A stretch of DNA of 64,000 nt. Source: Nephrocerus scutellatus (lineage: Eukaryota > Arthropoda > Insecta > Diptera > Pipunculidae). The notes beneath the pieces were generated by a model. The model saw nothing but the letters and a program-made list of their open reading frames with translations. It was not told the origin of the DNA and ran no database searches. Within the stretch, counting starts at the first letter, position 1. Every line of letters starts with the position of its first letter. Location of the stretch: assembly GCA_947095585.1 (NCBI GenBank), contig OX352761.1:67225823-67289822 (forward strand), in the 5' to 3' direction. Made by a program: the position numbers and the translations under genes. This document shows, one piece after another, positions 1 through 10,046 of this stretch.

Positions 1-241
1 TATCGATAGTTGGCCAATTCGATGTTTTCGATAGTGCGCAGCAATACCATTCGATGGTTTCGATAGTTTGAACCAAAACCATCGATAGTATCGATAGTAT
101 CGGATATATTTAATATTACGATATTTAACGATGTTTATTTAAGTACAATAAAATGTAAGGAACACAAAAATTCGCATTCATTGCGAAAAATAAACTTAAG
201 CAACAAAGTCAAACAAAATCAATAGAGTACATATGTATAAG

Positions 242-283
242 ACATCTTCATTAAAGCCAAAAAATGTGAATAGACTTGGTTAA
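242..283 (+). pseudogene. Second hAT transposase tail fragment, opposite strand
   Basis: Plus-strand codons read TSSLKPKNVNRLG then stop, matching the SSLKPKNVDRLL end of the minus-strand hAT fragment at about 467-500 with two base changes over the shared stretch. The two tails therefore lie in inverted orientation about 190 bp apart, a sign of an inverted duplication or two copies in opposite directions. Too short for any function. Confidence 0.55.
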
Positions 284-426
284 AAAGAAAATTATGGATA
301 CATCCAATGCGAGATGATTTCAGACAGACTTATGTATGTTTTTGAACAAAAATTATTGTCGCAGACAATACGAGATCATTGTAAAGGCACTTACGTTTAT
401 AATCAAAAGTTATTGACGCACTCAAT

Positions 427-678
427 TCAAGATAATTGGGCGAGCAAATAATTTTTGTTTATCAACAGAAGTCTATCCACATTTTTTGGCTTTAACGAAG
501 ATCTTCGTTGGGATATAATTAATCCTGCCTTACTAAAAAGGCGTTCTGATTCTGTTGATGTCGCAGGAATATAAAAGTAGCGCAACGCGCAAGCTCTCAG
601 GGCTTCCATATTCACATTGTGCTGCATAAAAAAGAAAAAATATTGTATTAAATCGTCCATAAAATGAACGTATTTCAC
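427..678 (-). pseudogene. hAT transposase C-terminal dimerisation domain, fragment
   Basis: About 60 residues resemble the hAT dimerisation domain: an aromatic-rich helix, then PATSTESERLFSKAG, then SLKPKNVDRLLLINKN, which is the typical end of these transposases. This domain lets the transposase oligomerise; the catalytic RNase-H-like core and BED zinc finger are missing. The first 20 or so residues of the open frame (phenylalanine run) are probably not original coding sequence. Present only as a tail, so it cannot act as a transposase. Confidence 0.75.
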
Positions 679-829
679 AACCGATATTCGCTAAGAACCA
701 TTCGATAGTGAAGCTCAGTGTGGCCAAATTAAAAAATTCGATAGTTTCGATAGTGCCACCTTGAAATATTCGATACTATCGATAGTCCATCGATAGTTTT
801 GCAGCTCTACTGCTGAGCCTGTAGGCGTT

Positions 830-2849
830 TTTCTATTTTCTCCTTCCTTTGCGCTGGTTTGCAGTTCGCTGGCTTAATTCCTTTACGGAAAAGAAGTTAA
901 TATTTCTTTACCTTTTCTTTCCCGTCACTTCAAAAAGGTTAGATTGGCAGTATTTGCACAATGAAGTGGAACGGTTAACAGATGAACCACCTTTTTTTCT
1001 ATTTTATTTTTCTTTTTGGGGAAGATTTAAAAGAAAAATGGTGGCGTTGCCACCTTCTTCTTGATAAACCAAACTTGAAATTTTTTTTACTTTGTTTTAC
1101 TTTTCTGACCTGGGGTCTGGATTACACTCTCTATCACTCTCTAATTCAATGCTTTAAAAAAACTGTGCAAATTTAAATTTCTTGCGTTTTTGCTTTCCTT
1201 TTTCTTTAAACAAAATTCACAATTCCCGGCTGTCGCACAAGAGACTTTTAAATTTTTAAAAGTATTTATATGTATCGAAAAATCACTTCTTCTTTACAAT
1301 TCCACAATTAAGAAAAATTTCGCAAACTATCTCTGCCTTCGTTCTAAATATTCCTTAATTTCTACTCTACAATTCCACAACTGAAAAAATTTGCACTCTA
1401 TGTCTATCGCCGTTGATGATAAATTTATAACTGACCTCTTCTAAAATCTATTCTATCGGCTGGCCATAAATCATCCACCTATCGACCCACTACATCCTAC
1501 ATCCCGTATTTCGCCATCGAACATTCTCGAAATTAATTATGCGTCAAGTATTACTTTGTCCTTTGTATTCTTCCGTAAATGGTGCGTAAGCCATGTCTTA
1601 TTTCTGTCCTTTTTTAAACTTAATTATAACAATTACTAATAACCATTAAACACGAATAACGATCATACAACACTTAAACAATTATTAATATATATATACA
1701 CACATCAAACACTCAAACCAATTTCCAGTCAGATAATTATTTAAAATATCTATGCTTCCCCAGCACCCTCTGTGTGAAACAAACTTTCGTTGTTTTATGT
1801 AGGAAACCTTTGCCATTATAAATATTTCTAGTCCATTTCTGAACAGCTGAAATATGTCAACATTTCAACTGACAGGCTGTCAGTGATCAACATTGCTTGG
1901 TGCTTATTGTTTAATGTTCTTTTTTTTATTGTTTCTTTATTTGTTTGTTATTTTTTTGTTTTAAAATATATTGAAATATATTCATTGAAATATAATTATG
2001 GGCAAACCAATTTCAACCGTGGAAATAGTTCCTAGGCGTACTCTCTATCAAGTCTATCCTGTGGAAGATTTGCAAACATTATGGTATTTTGTCAGGCAGA
2101 ACAGTGTTAGTCGCTGGCATCGTATTTTTCCAAATTTAAAAGGATTAATATATGTGATTCAGCAAAGCTGGAATATATAGGACTACCACCCATATCATAA
2201 GGTAAGTGAAATTTAATATTATGACGACGCGCCTTCTGCTTTTGTTTTTTTTCTTTTGTTTTTTCAAACATACACATGTGAGTTGTGTGGAAGCGGTGTC
2301 GGCGTCGGCGTCGACGGCAACTGGCAGGAAAATGGGGTGAGTGTTTATTCCATGGATCCTCTTATAGATTGAGGGTGTTTTTTTTTGTTTTATTGTTATT
2401 TTTGCTTAATATTATAATGTATGTATACGCGTACATAACATGTATATTTCCGGTGACAATACTTTCTTTTAAAATTTGAGGCCCCTCGGACCTCGGGGTC
2501 GTACATTTTTTTTAAAAACTTAGCCCGATTTACTTTGAATTTTAAACAATTTTAAATTAAAGCGGTTCAAAATTTGCACACATATATATCCCCTATTAGA
2601 GAATTTACATGAACAATTTTAATTTTTATGGGTTGTTTTTTTTCTTTTAGATTATAAAACTTCACTTGAGAAATTTATTCTCTCGGGCTTTTCAAATTAT
2701 GCAATTCGTGTCTCGGGTGAGCTGAGATAGCTTCGACGCTGATGGTCGTTGTTGGAGTTTAGAATCAAATGCACTGTTAGTTTTTGTAGCACCCTCATAA
2801 GAAATTTATGTTTAGCAGTTCTTTCTTCTTCTATATGAATTTTCTCCCG
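830..2849. repeat. Diverged modules of the ~3-kb repeat family
   Basis: No credible gene. Blocks in this stretch match the array at 40.6-63.7 kb in the same order: a CATCGAACATTCT/GTGCGTAAGC block (about 1510-1600), the ATCAAACACTCAAACC...CCCCAGCACCCTCTGT block (1703-1780), the CCGGTGACAATACTTTC/GAGGCCCCTCGGACCTCGG block (2450-2510), and the TTTAGATTATAAAACTTCACTTG block through TTCTTCTATATGAATTTTC (2645-2845). It is clearly more diverged than the units in the array. It ends abruptly at the gypsy remnant. Confidence 0.65.
1998..2203 (+). other. Exon-like segment with a splice-donor-like end, unknown
   Basis: An open frame of 60 codons starts at ATG 1998 and stops at 2180. At 2201 the sequence GGTAAGTG gives a strong 5' splice site, and the following bases (to GCCTTCTGCTTTT near 2242) align with the start of the putative intron in the array units at 52.99, 55.97, 59.33 and 62.19 kb, although the upstream exon differs completely. 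No recognisable domain. It could be a real 5' exon of a repeat-borne transcript or coincidence; the stop before the donor argues against simple in-frame splicing. Confidence 0.25.
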
Positions 2850-3678
2850 TAGCTTCGTGAAAGACGCTTCGCAAAGAAAACGCCGCGAAGCTTACATTTT
2901 TGTCCTAGTCTCGTTGGTCGGTTCCAAGGTAGGAACGGGTTTTTGTCAGAACACTACGGTTCACTCGTTCTGAGGCATTGGCCTGTGGAGAGTAGACCGC
3001 AGTCCTCACGTGTTTAACCCCGTAGCGCTTTAAAAAGCTGGTAAACAATTAGGAAATGAATTGCTTTCCATTATCAGAATGTACGTATTCTGGAAACCCA
3101 AACACATGAAAAATGGCTTCCTCTAAGTACTGACCCACTGCAGCGGACGTTGTCTTCCTTATGGTCTTAAGAAAGACTAACTTGCTGAAGTGGTCAAGTA
3201 CAACAAAAATTTGGGTGTTACCATTCTTTGTTCTGGGATAGGGTCCCAGGAAGTCTATTTACAGTCTTTGGAATGGTCTCTCTGTCAGGGTTTCCACACC
3301 CATCGGTGGTCTACTCGTCCTATTCATACTTTTATTGCACTTACATATATCACAGTTTTTAATAAAGTCATTTACATCTATAGTCATTCCAGGCCAGAAG
3401 TATTTTTGTCTAAGTTTATGTAGGGTCTTATGGATCCCTCCATGTCCTGCAGCTGGAGAATCATGTGCCAAAATAAGAAGACTCTTCCTCAACTCAGACG
3501 GCACCCAAAGCTTCCACGCTCTATCTTCTTGCAGTGCGTCCCCGGTACGTATGTCTGTCCTTTTGTACACGTAGTTGTCAGAAATGCACAAGTCTGGAAA
3601 TTTATTTTCACTTTCTTTTATTGTTTGGCGTAGCTTTTCATACTCATCGGAAGAGAAGTGTGGAGAACTAAGGTCCAC
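2850..3678 (-). pseudogene. Integrase of gypsy remnant (zinc-binding and core domains)
   Basis: The first part reads through the H2C2 zinc-binding motif (AHDSPAAGHGGIHKTLHKLRQ then CDICKCNKS). After an in-frame stop at 3259-3261 the same frame continues with IDFLGPYPRTKNG (first acidic residue), VHSDNGKQFIS (second) and SPQANASERVNRSV (the glutamate), so all three core catalytic residues can still be read. Further stops follow SDNGKQFIS and after TDQRD. Integrase joins retroviral-type cDNA to the host genome; with three stops this copy cannot. It ends at the junction with a repeat module. Confidence 0.85.
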
Positions 3679-3779
3679 GTCAGGTCGCTCTTAGTCAAAA
3701 GTTATCTCCTCCATGTGAGCGTCAGGAACGACGTTCTGGGTACTTTCTATGTTCAATGGTGAAAGTGAACGCCTGCAGC

Positions 3780-4154
3780 TTAAGGCTCCATCTGGCCAGA
3801 CGTCCTGACAAGTCTTTTTGGGACATCAGCCATTTTTAAGCTGGCGTGGTCGGTTATGACTGTAAAGGGAAGTAGCTCAATATAGGCTCGAAACTTCTGA
3901 ACACTGAGGACAGCCGCATAACACTCTAATTCGGTGACAATATAATTCCTTTGCGCGGAATTGCGCTTTTGTGATATGTATGCAATTGGCCTCTCTCTAC
4001 CCTCCTCTTCGATTTGAAAAAGCACGCTGCCTACACCAGTCTTTGACGCATTACATTGGATGTAAAAGTATTTCGTAAGGTCCGGGTTTGTCAAAATCGG
4101 AGCTGAAATCAAGAGTTGTTTGAGCTCTTCAAATGATTTTGTTGCCTCGTCAGT
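3780..4154 (-). pseudogene. RNase H domain of gypsy remnant
   Basis: Minus-strand frame with the RT-RNase H layout: ATKSFEELKQLLISAPILTN, then a degraded first catalytic segment (FYIQCNASKTGVGSVLFQ, with Asn where Asp is expected), then RPIAYISQKRNSAQRNY, ELECYAAVLSVQKFR and VITDHASLK. RNase H removes the RNA strand during reverse transcription. The Asp-to-Asn change would by itself impair catalysis. The upstream part of the reading frame is replaced by unrelated inserted DNA from about 4155. Confidence 0.8.
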
Positions 4155-5931
4155 AGAGCTGAGTCGTTCGTGACTGATCCGTTCGTACTGAACGGAACAG
4201 TACAGTGAACCAAAAGAGCGGTACACTTCATACGAAATGAACGGAACAGTAGTGATCCAAAATGTCAACCGTTCAGTTCAGTCTTCAGTGGCTCAGTCGT
4301 TGAATGGTTCAGTCGTTCAGTCTTCAGTTCATTCACTCACTTACTGGTTCTGGTTCTTCGATTCTATTCTATAGTGAATCAAAAGAGCGGTACAGTTCGT
4401 TCGTATTGAAGATTGAACGGAACAGTATTGTTTTTTTTTTGTGGCAACACAGAACAGACGATGATAAGCGAAACATTGAGGATTGGGCCAGTGGGTATCT
4501 ATGGCTGATGGCTCACTCTCACCCATACGGAAAACAAATTTGGTTTTTGTTTCATTTATTACTTTTTAATGAAATATTCTAAAATACCGGGTGATTTTTT
4601 AAGCTAAAATTCAAATATCTCGGGAAATAAACTCTACGAAAAAAATCTCCAAGATCAAAATTTAATCATTCCGCGGGTGAAATGTATTAGTGTTAAAAAT
4701 AGTACCCCCATCCATTTTTAATTCTCCTACTAAGAACCTATGTATACGATTCAACATTATGTTTGCAATATAAATAATTGTAATTGGTCGTCAAAAAAAT
4801 TTTGATTTTGCTTCTTCATAAACCAGAACCATTTCAATTTTCTCTTGTATAGTTAAATACTCCATTCTAAAGTAGTATTAATAGCCTAACACAAATATTG
4901 TTGTTTTCGAAATAATCTTCAAGCTGAATCGGTATTTTTGAAACAAAATAGAAAAACATTCATTAATTTAAAAGCAGATTTAATCGCCTGATCCTGAAAA
5001 ACTTTTTACTTTCTTTTACTAGTAGTAAAAGTAAGTATAGTAATCATGAAAATTTTCGAACTCGGGATTTTTGCAGATTTACCCTTACCGTATCTCCTGA
5101 GTCAGAAAAAGCAAAAAAAAAATCTCTGTCTGTGTGTCTGTGGCTCTGTGTCCTCTCTACAGCCCAGACGGCTGAATTCATGGAGACGAAAATTGATATT
5201 TAAGCTTTTTACATAAATTGGGAGGGCCCAGTTGATTTTGGCGGGAATCGGCCAAACGGAAGTGGTAGTTGTAGTAGTAAACTACTATGAAATATATATA
5301 GTTACTGAAAATTCCGGCCCCGTCCGTAAAAGAAAGTCGTGTTGTGCCCACACCTCCAATTTTTTATTGCAAACGTAATGCAGAATTATTCATAGGTTCT
5401 CAGTAGGAGTAATCGAAAAATTGAGTATCGTCTTACGGTGCCATCTATCATGAATCGAAAAAAATGTTTCAGACTTTTAGCCGTAGAATCCAAATTTGCA
5501 ATAAAAAATAGGGGTTCCAATTTCAATTTCAAAAGGTAGCCCCACCCCACCTAAAAGGGAGTACCAATTTTAGCACTAATTTATTTCCCCCGCGGAACCA
5601 TAATTACGATCTTGGATATTATTTCCGTAGAGTGCTTATTTTCCAAAATATTTTAAAGTTTCAGCTTAAAATAATCACCCGGTTTAAGGGATGATTGTGT
5701 TGCTGTTAGCTTTTTATTTCGCAAATTTTTGAACTTAAGGTTTTGCTTTTTCTTTCAGCCGTGAAAGTATACTGCGTTGTACCGTTTCTTTCATCGCCTG
5801 ACAAAGTCGTTGTGTTTTATCTCGTTTGTATACGTATGTTCTAAGTGTACTTTATCAAAAATTTTCTGCAATAGAGCACTCAGACAGTAAAAAGAACCAA
5901 AAGAACCAAATGAACGAAACGAACGAAATGA
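4155..5931. mobile_element. Insertion splitting the gypsy remnant, GTTC-rich ends, class unknown
   Basis: The gypsy pol frame stops being recognisable at about 5931 (after GWYRRFLPSFSTI) and resumes at about 4154 (TDEATKSF), so about 1.78 kb is inserted. Its margins are full of short GTTC/GAAC words (GTCGTTCGTGACTGATCC on the left, GAACGAAACGAACGAAATG on the right, CAGTCGTTCAGTC repeats near 4310). The left edge starts TAGAGCTGAGTCG, hAT-like in look, but no matching right terminus or target duplication was found. No coding capacity seen. A nested element with long inverted repeats occupies 4586-5683. Confidence 0.5.
4586..5683. mobile_element. Foldback-like non-autonomous DNA element with long inverted repeats
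   Basis: The ends are ACCGGGTGATT and its reverse complement. The inverted similarity continues for roughly 200 bp: TTTTAAGCT, GGAAATAA, CTCTACG, CCAAGATC, CCGCGGG, TATTAGTG and CTCCTACT.AGAACCTATG occur in the same order inward from both ends, with small differences. The centre has a TCTGTCTGTGTGTCTGTG simple repeat and no convincing reading frame. Total about 1,098 bp. No clear target duplication was seen. Superfamily not assigned; a MITE of a larger family is the simplest reading. Confidence 0.6.
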
Positions 5932-6598
5932 AATGGTTGAAAAACTTGGTAGGAACCTGCGATACCATCCGGTCATTCCTAAGTACCGTCGGAGTTGCTT
6001 CGGAGTCCTCGGAACTGCTCCACTGCGGCGACCTTTGCCGGATCAGTCCTAAGGCACCCGTCGCCTACAATGTATCCAAGGTATTTTATTTCTTTGAAAC
6101 AAAATTTAATCTTTTCTACATTGTTAAACCAGCCTCTCGAAGACATCGCAACGTCCTCTAGCAAACCCATGTGGCTTTCGAAATCCGGAGAGCAGACAAA
6201 CATTGGCTTTCATCCTTGACGGTATCACCCTGTCCATAAGACGACACATTCTCTGAGCAGCATTGCACAAGCCAAATGTCATTACTGTAAATTGATACAG
6301 TGGCCGCCCAGGGACTGTGTGGCTCAACAACCCTTCTATGTGGGGCAACGGGTACGCGTCCTTTTTCGTCACTGCATTGACTTTGCGTGAGTCCAGGCAG
6401 AGCCTATTTCCACGCACTCTGGCTCTCCTCGATCACCCCCAAAGAAATCATGCGATCGAGCTCGTCGAAGAGAAGCTTTTGGATACCCGGAGACTCTGGG
6501 TAGTGCCTCTGTTTGATCGGCTCCACTTCTGCGGTCTCGATCACATGTTCCTCTAGGCTTGTCCTACCGAGGCCAAGTCTCGTGTAGGACGGGTACAT
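5932..6598 (-). pseudogene. Reverse transcriptase of gypsy remnant, catalytic motifs deleted
   Basis: Reads KQRHYPESPGIQKLLFDELD, then LDSRKVNAVTKKDAYPLPHI, then after a deletion PGRPLYQFTVMTFGLCNAAQ, MDRVIPSRMKANV, and in another frame FVCSPDFESHM, FCFKEIKYLGYIVG and GWYRRFL. Two gaps matter: the segment with the first catalytic aspartate is absent between LLS and PGRPLYQF, and the Y/FxDD box is absent between KANV and the VCSPDF segment, where the frame also shifts. The enzyme therefore lacks all three catalytic aspartates. Confidence 0.85.
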
Positions 6599-6910
6599 GT
6601 TTTCACCGCCTGTGAAGCCTCCGCTTGTGCCGGCAAGAGAGCCCGCATCATTGCGTTCGTTGTCGTCGTGTCCGATATATCGATCCCGGATATAATGTTG
6701 GGAGCTTTAAGGTCGCTCCCAAAAATTTACTCCGAGATATTTTTTTTTTAATTTTTTTTTATTTCCCAATTTTATATTACATCTGTCTTATCGACACCTA
6801 GTAATTATTATAAGAGATAATTAGCGGGATAAACTTTACATCTTGCAGCCATTGCCTTACAGATACTTGTTAAACGAAATTTTTTTTTAAATTTTTTTAC
6901 ATAATTACAA

Positions 6911-8342
6911 TTACATTCTTGTGTCGGTTTCTTGATCGGGTAAGCTTTGTATTAGGTCATTTGTGTGATTACAAAGCGCGATTTGATGTTTTCTGCTTAT
7001 TATTTTTATTTCGTCTTTCACAGTGAGGATGTTGAGATCACGTTGTAAGTCTTCATTGGTTATATACCATGGTGCGTTTACAATGGTTCTGAGAATTTTT
7101 GTTTGCAGTCTTTGAATCATGTTGATGTTTGTCGTACAGGCAGTTCCCCATATTTGAATCCCGTAAGTCCATATTGGTTTTATGATAGTTTTATATATTA
7201 ATAGTTTATTTTCTGTTGATACTTTGAATTCTTCCGTAGAAGCCAGAAAAGTTGTCTGAATTTGCTTTTTATTTGGTTTCGTTTATAGATTATATGAGGT
7301 TTCCAAGTCAATTTTTTGTCTATTAATATACCCAGGTATTTAGCTGTATTGTCAAGGGGGATTTCTTTGTTGTTTGAGCTTATAATTTCTGGATTATAAT
7401 TTCTTTTTGTAGTGTATACAACTTGTGTTGTTTTGTCCTCGTTTATCTTGATTCCCCATTTGAGGAACCATTCTACTGTCCTGTTCAGAGCTATTCTGGC
7501 TTGTTCTGTGGCTAGTTTTATGCATTTGTTTGAGGATAGGATTACAGTGTCATCTGCAAATGTAGCTAACATCGAGTTGATTGGAGTCGGTATGTCCGCT
7601 GTATAAAGAAGATAGAGCGTAGGTCCTAAAACACTTCCTTGGGGTACACCTGCATCTGTTTGGCGTAAATCGGAGCACTCATCGTTGTATTGCACGTAGA
7701 AGTGCCTATCGTTCAAATAGCTTTTAATTAGTTCATAGTAGTCAGGAAGCATATTGTTTAATTTGAATAGTAGTCCTTTATGCCACACACTATCGAAGGC
7801 CTTTGCAACGTCAAAATAAACTGACACACAATATTTTTCCTCGTCCAAGTCATTCAATATTTTATTGGTTACGCGATGAACTTGTTGAATAGTCGAGTGT
7901 TTTGGTCGAAACCCAAATTGGTGGTCTGGGATAAGATTTTGTTGTTTATCATTTTTTCGAATATTTTTGATATAATTGGTAATAGACTTATCGGTCTATA
8001 TGAAGAAGTTTTCGTAGGATCTTTACCGGCTATTATTTTGGATACCTTCCAGACTTCAGGATAGTAATTTTGACCTATAACAGCGTTAAAGATATTTCTA
8101 AGGTATATAATGGCATTGTCAGGTAAATATTTTAATAGTTTCCCATTTATCATGTCATACCCGGCAGATTTATTTAGATTTAGTTTATGTTTAAGGTGAT
8201 CTTTTATTTCTTTGGTGGATATTCGCTTAATTCTTGTGTTTGTAGTTGTGTTATTTTGTGGAAATGAGATATTCTGACCATTAATTGCATTGGTGAATGT
8301 TGTTTTAAAGTAGTCAGCTAGAGTTTCGCTTTGTCCATGCAT
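6911..8342 (-). pseudogene. Jockey-clade reverse transcriptase, frameshifted (copy 1)
   Basis: In order: ETLADYFKTTF, SAGYDMINGKLLKYLP, YRPISLLPIISKIFEKM, then (8342-7869 frame ends) VYFDVAKAFDSVWHKGLL with the first catalytic Asp, GVPQGSVLGPTLYLLYTADIP, FADDTVILSS with the FADD box, KYLGILIDKKLTWKPHI, and further down the thumb/C-terminal region ending QRLQTKILRTIVNAPWYITN and a stop at 6911. This is the Jockey-type RT layout used for target-primed reverse transcription. At least two frameshifts (about 7915 and 7225) break it. FADD itself is intact. Confidence 0.85.
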
Positions 8343-8343
8343 G

Positions 8344-9052
8344 TTCTAGACCAGGTATCGTCAATGTTTTTAATAGGTGGTTGATGGGTAGTTCCGTTCT
8401 TAAGACGTTTGTTTAATTTCCACAGAGAGAAGTTAGTTGTGTGCGTTGGTGTGAGATTTGACAAGTATTTGTTTATACGACTGTTGTTGTCCTCTTTGAT
8501 GATAGCCTTTAGTTCTTTCGTCGATTTGTTGTAGTTTGCTTTGTCAAGTAGTGTGCCAAATTTTGCTAAATTTTCGCTTTTCTTTGATTTTTAGTCTTAT
8601 TTTTTTCGCCGTGAAAGTAGCATTATTTCGTTGTTTTAACTCTGGCGTTGATTTTAGTGCGGCAGAGAAAAGAGTATCGTTGAGGTGAATTATTGCACTC
8701 TCAAGGTCTTGATTGGTTTTTAGCGGAATCCATAGTTCAATATTTTCGTCAACAAGTTGTCGGTATGCATCCCAGTCGGTCTTGTGATTAGTCAAGGGTG
8801 GCATTTTTATTTGCAGTCTTACGTTTTTGAGATATTCAATAATGATTGGTGAGTGGTCTGAGGAAAGGTTAAGGCAAGTTTTTATTGTTAGTTGATTTAA
8901 GTTAATGTTCTTAGTTATGCAGAAGTCTATGAGGTCAGGAGTTTTTCTGGTGTCAGTGGGCCAATAGGTTGGTTCTCCAGTACTTAAAAATTTACAGTTG
9001 CACCTGTTCAGAGCATCCATGAGAATTCTTCCTTTTTGTTTGTTAGTCTTGA
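8344..9052 (-). pseudogene. LINE endonuclease C-terminal half plus linker (copy 1)
   Basis: The frame 9020-8544 reads MDALNRCNCKFLSTGEPTYW, TPDLIDFCITKN and LSSDHSPIIIEYL; SDHSP is the conserved C-terminal catalytic motif of the exonuclease-endonuclease-phosphatase fold used by LINEs to nick target DNA. The linker toward RT continues with frameshifts to 8344. The N-terminal half with the first catalytic Asn/Glu is missing, replaced by protease-coding sequence. Because half the active site is gone, no nicking activity is expected. Confidence 0.8.
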
Positions 9053-9055
9053 TCC

Positions 9056-9364
9056 GAGATATAGCGTTTGTTGTAAAGACAGTACAACATAAAATTCTAA
9101 ATTCTCAGTCCGGTTTTTCCATGTGACTGGAATGGACACAATGCCTATGATTTTTTGTTTATTTCCGTCCGCTGTCCTTATGTTAGAATTTATCGTCTTT
9201 AATTTTAAGTCATTGTCTTCGATTAATTTAATTGCATCCTTCTCCAAGCAACTGACTGAAGCACCACTATCCAAAAGGCCTAAAATTGCTTCATTTACCA
9301 TTTTGACCCTCGCATATGGTCGGTTGTCTTCATCTATCTGTAGTATAGTTGCTTCTATGTCCTT
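9056..9364 (-). pseudogene. Retropepsin-like protease fused to the LINE endonuclease (copy 1)
   Basis: Minus-strand codons read YARVKMVNEAILGLLDSGAS, with DSGAS the aspartic protease active-site motif of LTR-element proteases, followed by a beta-rich stretch ending VVLSLQQTLYLG. Instead of the expected continuation, the next residues are SRLTNKK, which belong to the LINE endonuclease. In this copy one T is missing in a T-run (about 9030-9036), so the frame breaks just after the junction; copy 2 keeps it open. Preceded in the same strand by a lysine-rich spacer (about 9380-9560). Confidence 0.75.
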
Positions 9365-9574
9365 AACCTATTTCTTTTAAAGCAAACTTTTCTCGTAGAC
9401 TCTTGATCTTAATAAAATTCTTCTTCCTTTTTTTCTCTAGTTCAGGGTCTTCGGAGAAGATCCTTTTACGAGCCTTTTCGTATTCGAGAATGCGCTGGTG
9501 GAGACTCTTCTTGATAGGTAATATCTGAATAATTTTGTTTTCTTCGTTTCTTTTTTATAAATTTCTTAAAATTT

Positions 9575-10036
9575 TTATTTTTGGGTCGGCATTTCCGCGA
9601 TCTTGTCCGTTAGGCGAGCACCCCCGGATATTTCGCCACTCAACAAGTTTTCCGGGTTAATCTTACAGGACGGACACAACAAAACAGGAACATTGGGCTG
9701 ACCACACTGGAAACAAACTAAGGAGTGGAAATGAGACGAACACTGGTTTTGGACATCACTACGGACTACATTCCTATCGTCAATATTTTTACTCTTATTT
9801 TTCTGTTTATGGGGATAATTTGTCTTAGTGGCACTTAGTTCATTCGTATATTCCCCTCTGGCACTGTCAAAGTCTTCGTCTCCTGTTATCTGGAGCTCGC
9901 TGATTGGTCTACCTTTAAGCAGGTTTTTCCTGACACTGAAGTGCTTTTCTGCCCGGCGGCAGGCAGTTAAATCTGCGCTTAATTGTTTCGATGCGAAAAA
10001 CAAAGCTGTCGACCGGCATTGTTCTTTTCGTGCCAT
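9575..10036 (-). pseudogene. Gag C-terminal fragment of LTR element (copy 1)
   Basis: A 153-codon minus-strand frame, basic and polar, with CFQCGQPNVPVLLCPSC near its C-terminus (a two-CxxC arrangement rather than a CCHC knuckle). It sits directly upstream of the protease on the same strand, the position expected of gag. I do not recognise the family. Its upstream end is cut at 10046, where the sequence jumps back into the LINE RT because of a tandem duplication. The equivalent in copy 2 is longer. Confidence 0.5.
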
Positions 10037-10046
10037 CGAACTTGTG

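Larger units (their letters stand above)
1..809 (-). mobile_element. hAT-like DNA transposon remnant, left end outside window
   Basis: The segment encodes the C-terminal tail of a hAT transposase on the minus strand and is bordered on both sides by clusters of the octamer ATCGATAG and its variant TTCGATAG (about 1-110 and 700-800). Read on the minus strand the right edge begins TAGAGCTGCAAAACTATCG near 809, which fits the short TAG/CAG-type termini of hAT elements. The other terminus would lie before base 1, so no target duplication can be checked. Between the ends are three imperfect repeats of about 58 bp (roughly 290-450). The class call rests on the transposase tail; the exact terminus is inference. 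Confidence 0.6.
2850..6740 (-). mobile_element. Ty3/gypsy retrotransposon remnant (minus strand), no LTRs left
   Basis: On the minus strand the order RT (6598-5932), RNase H (4154-3780) and integrase (3678-2850) is that of a Ty3/gypsy pol. Both ends are cut: the left edge meets a repeat module near 2850 and the right edge meets the A-rich 3' tail of a LINE at about 6741. Just upstream of RT (about 6610-6735) the minus strand reads LKAPNIISGIDISDT, compatible with the end of a protease domain. Frameshifts, stops, deletions and a 1.8-kb insertion show that it is long dead. Clade within gypsy not assigned. Confidence 0.85.
6741..9055 (-). mobile_element. Jockey-type LINE, 3' part (copy 1), fused upstream to an LTR-element fragment
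   Basis: Minus-strand non-LTR retrotransposon: A-rich tail (T-rich on plus, about 6741-6780), RT (8342-6911) and the C-terminal half of the apurinic-type endonuclease (9020-8544). The endonuclease N-terminal half and ORF1 are absent; at about 9055 the frame runs back into a retroviral-type protease. Frameshifts near 7225, 7915 and 8350 are shared with copy 2, so the LINE was dead before it was duplicated. Bases 6741-6963 (tail end) occur once only. Confidence 0.85.
6964..10046 (-). repeat. Tandem duplication, copy 1 (about 3,080 bp)
   Basis: This block recurs as 10043-10775 plus 21101-23451 (the latter split by an LTR element). Twelve differences were counted by eye over about 3.08 kb (about 0.4 percent), one of them a single-base indel. 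The junction between the copies is at 10043-10046, where TGTG is shared by both parental sequences (TTGTGTGATT in the LINE 3' part and CTTGTGGAGATC in gag). This is a direct head-to-tail duplication with 4-bp microhomology. Confidence 0.85.
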
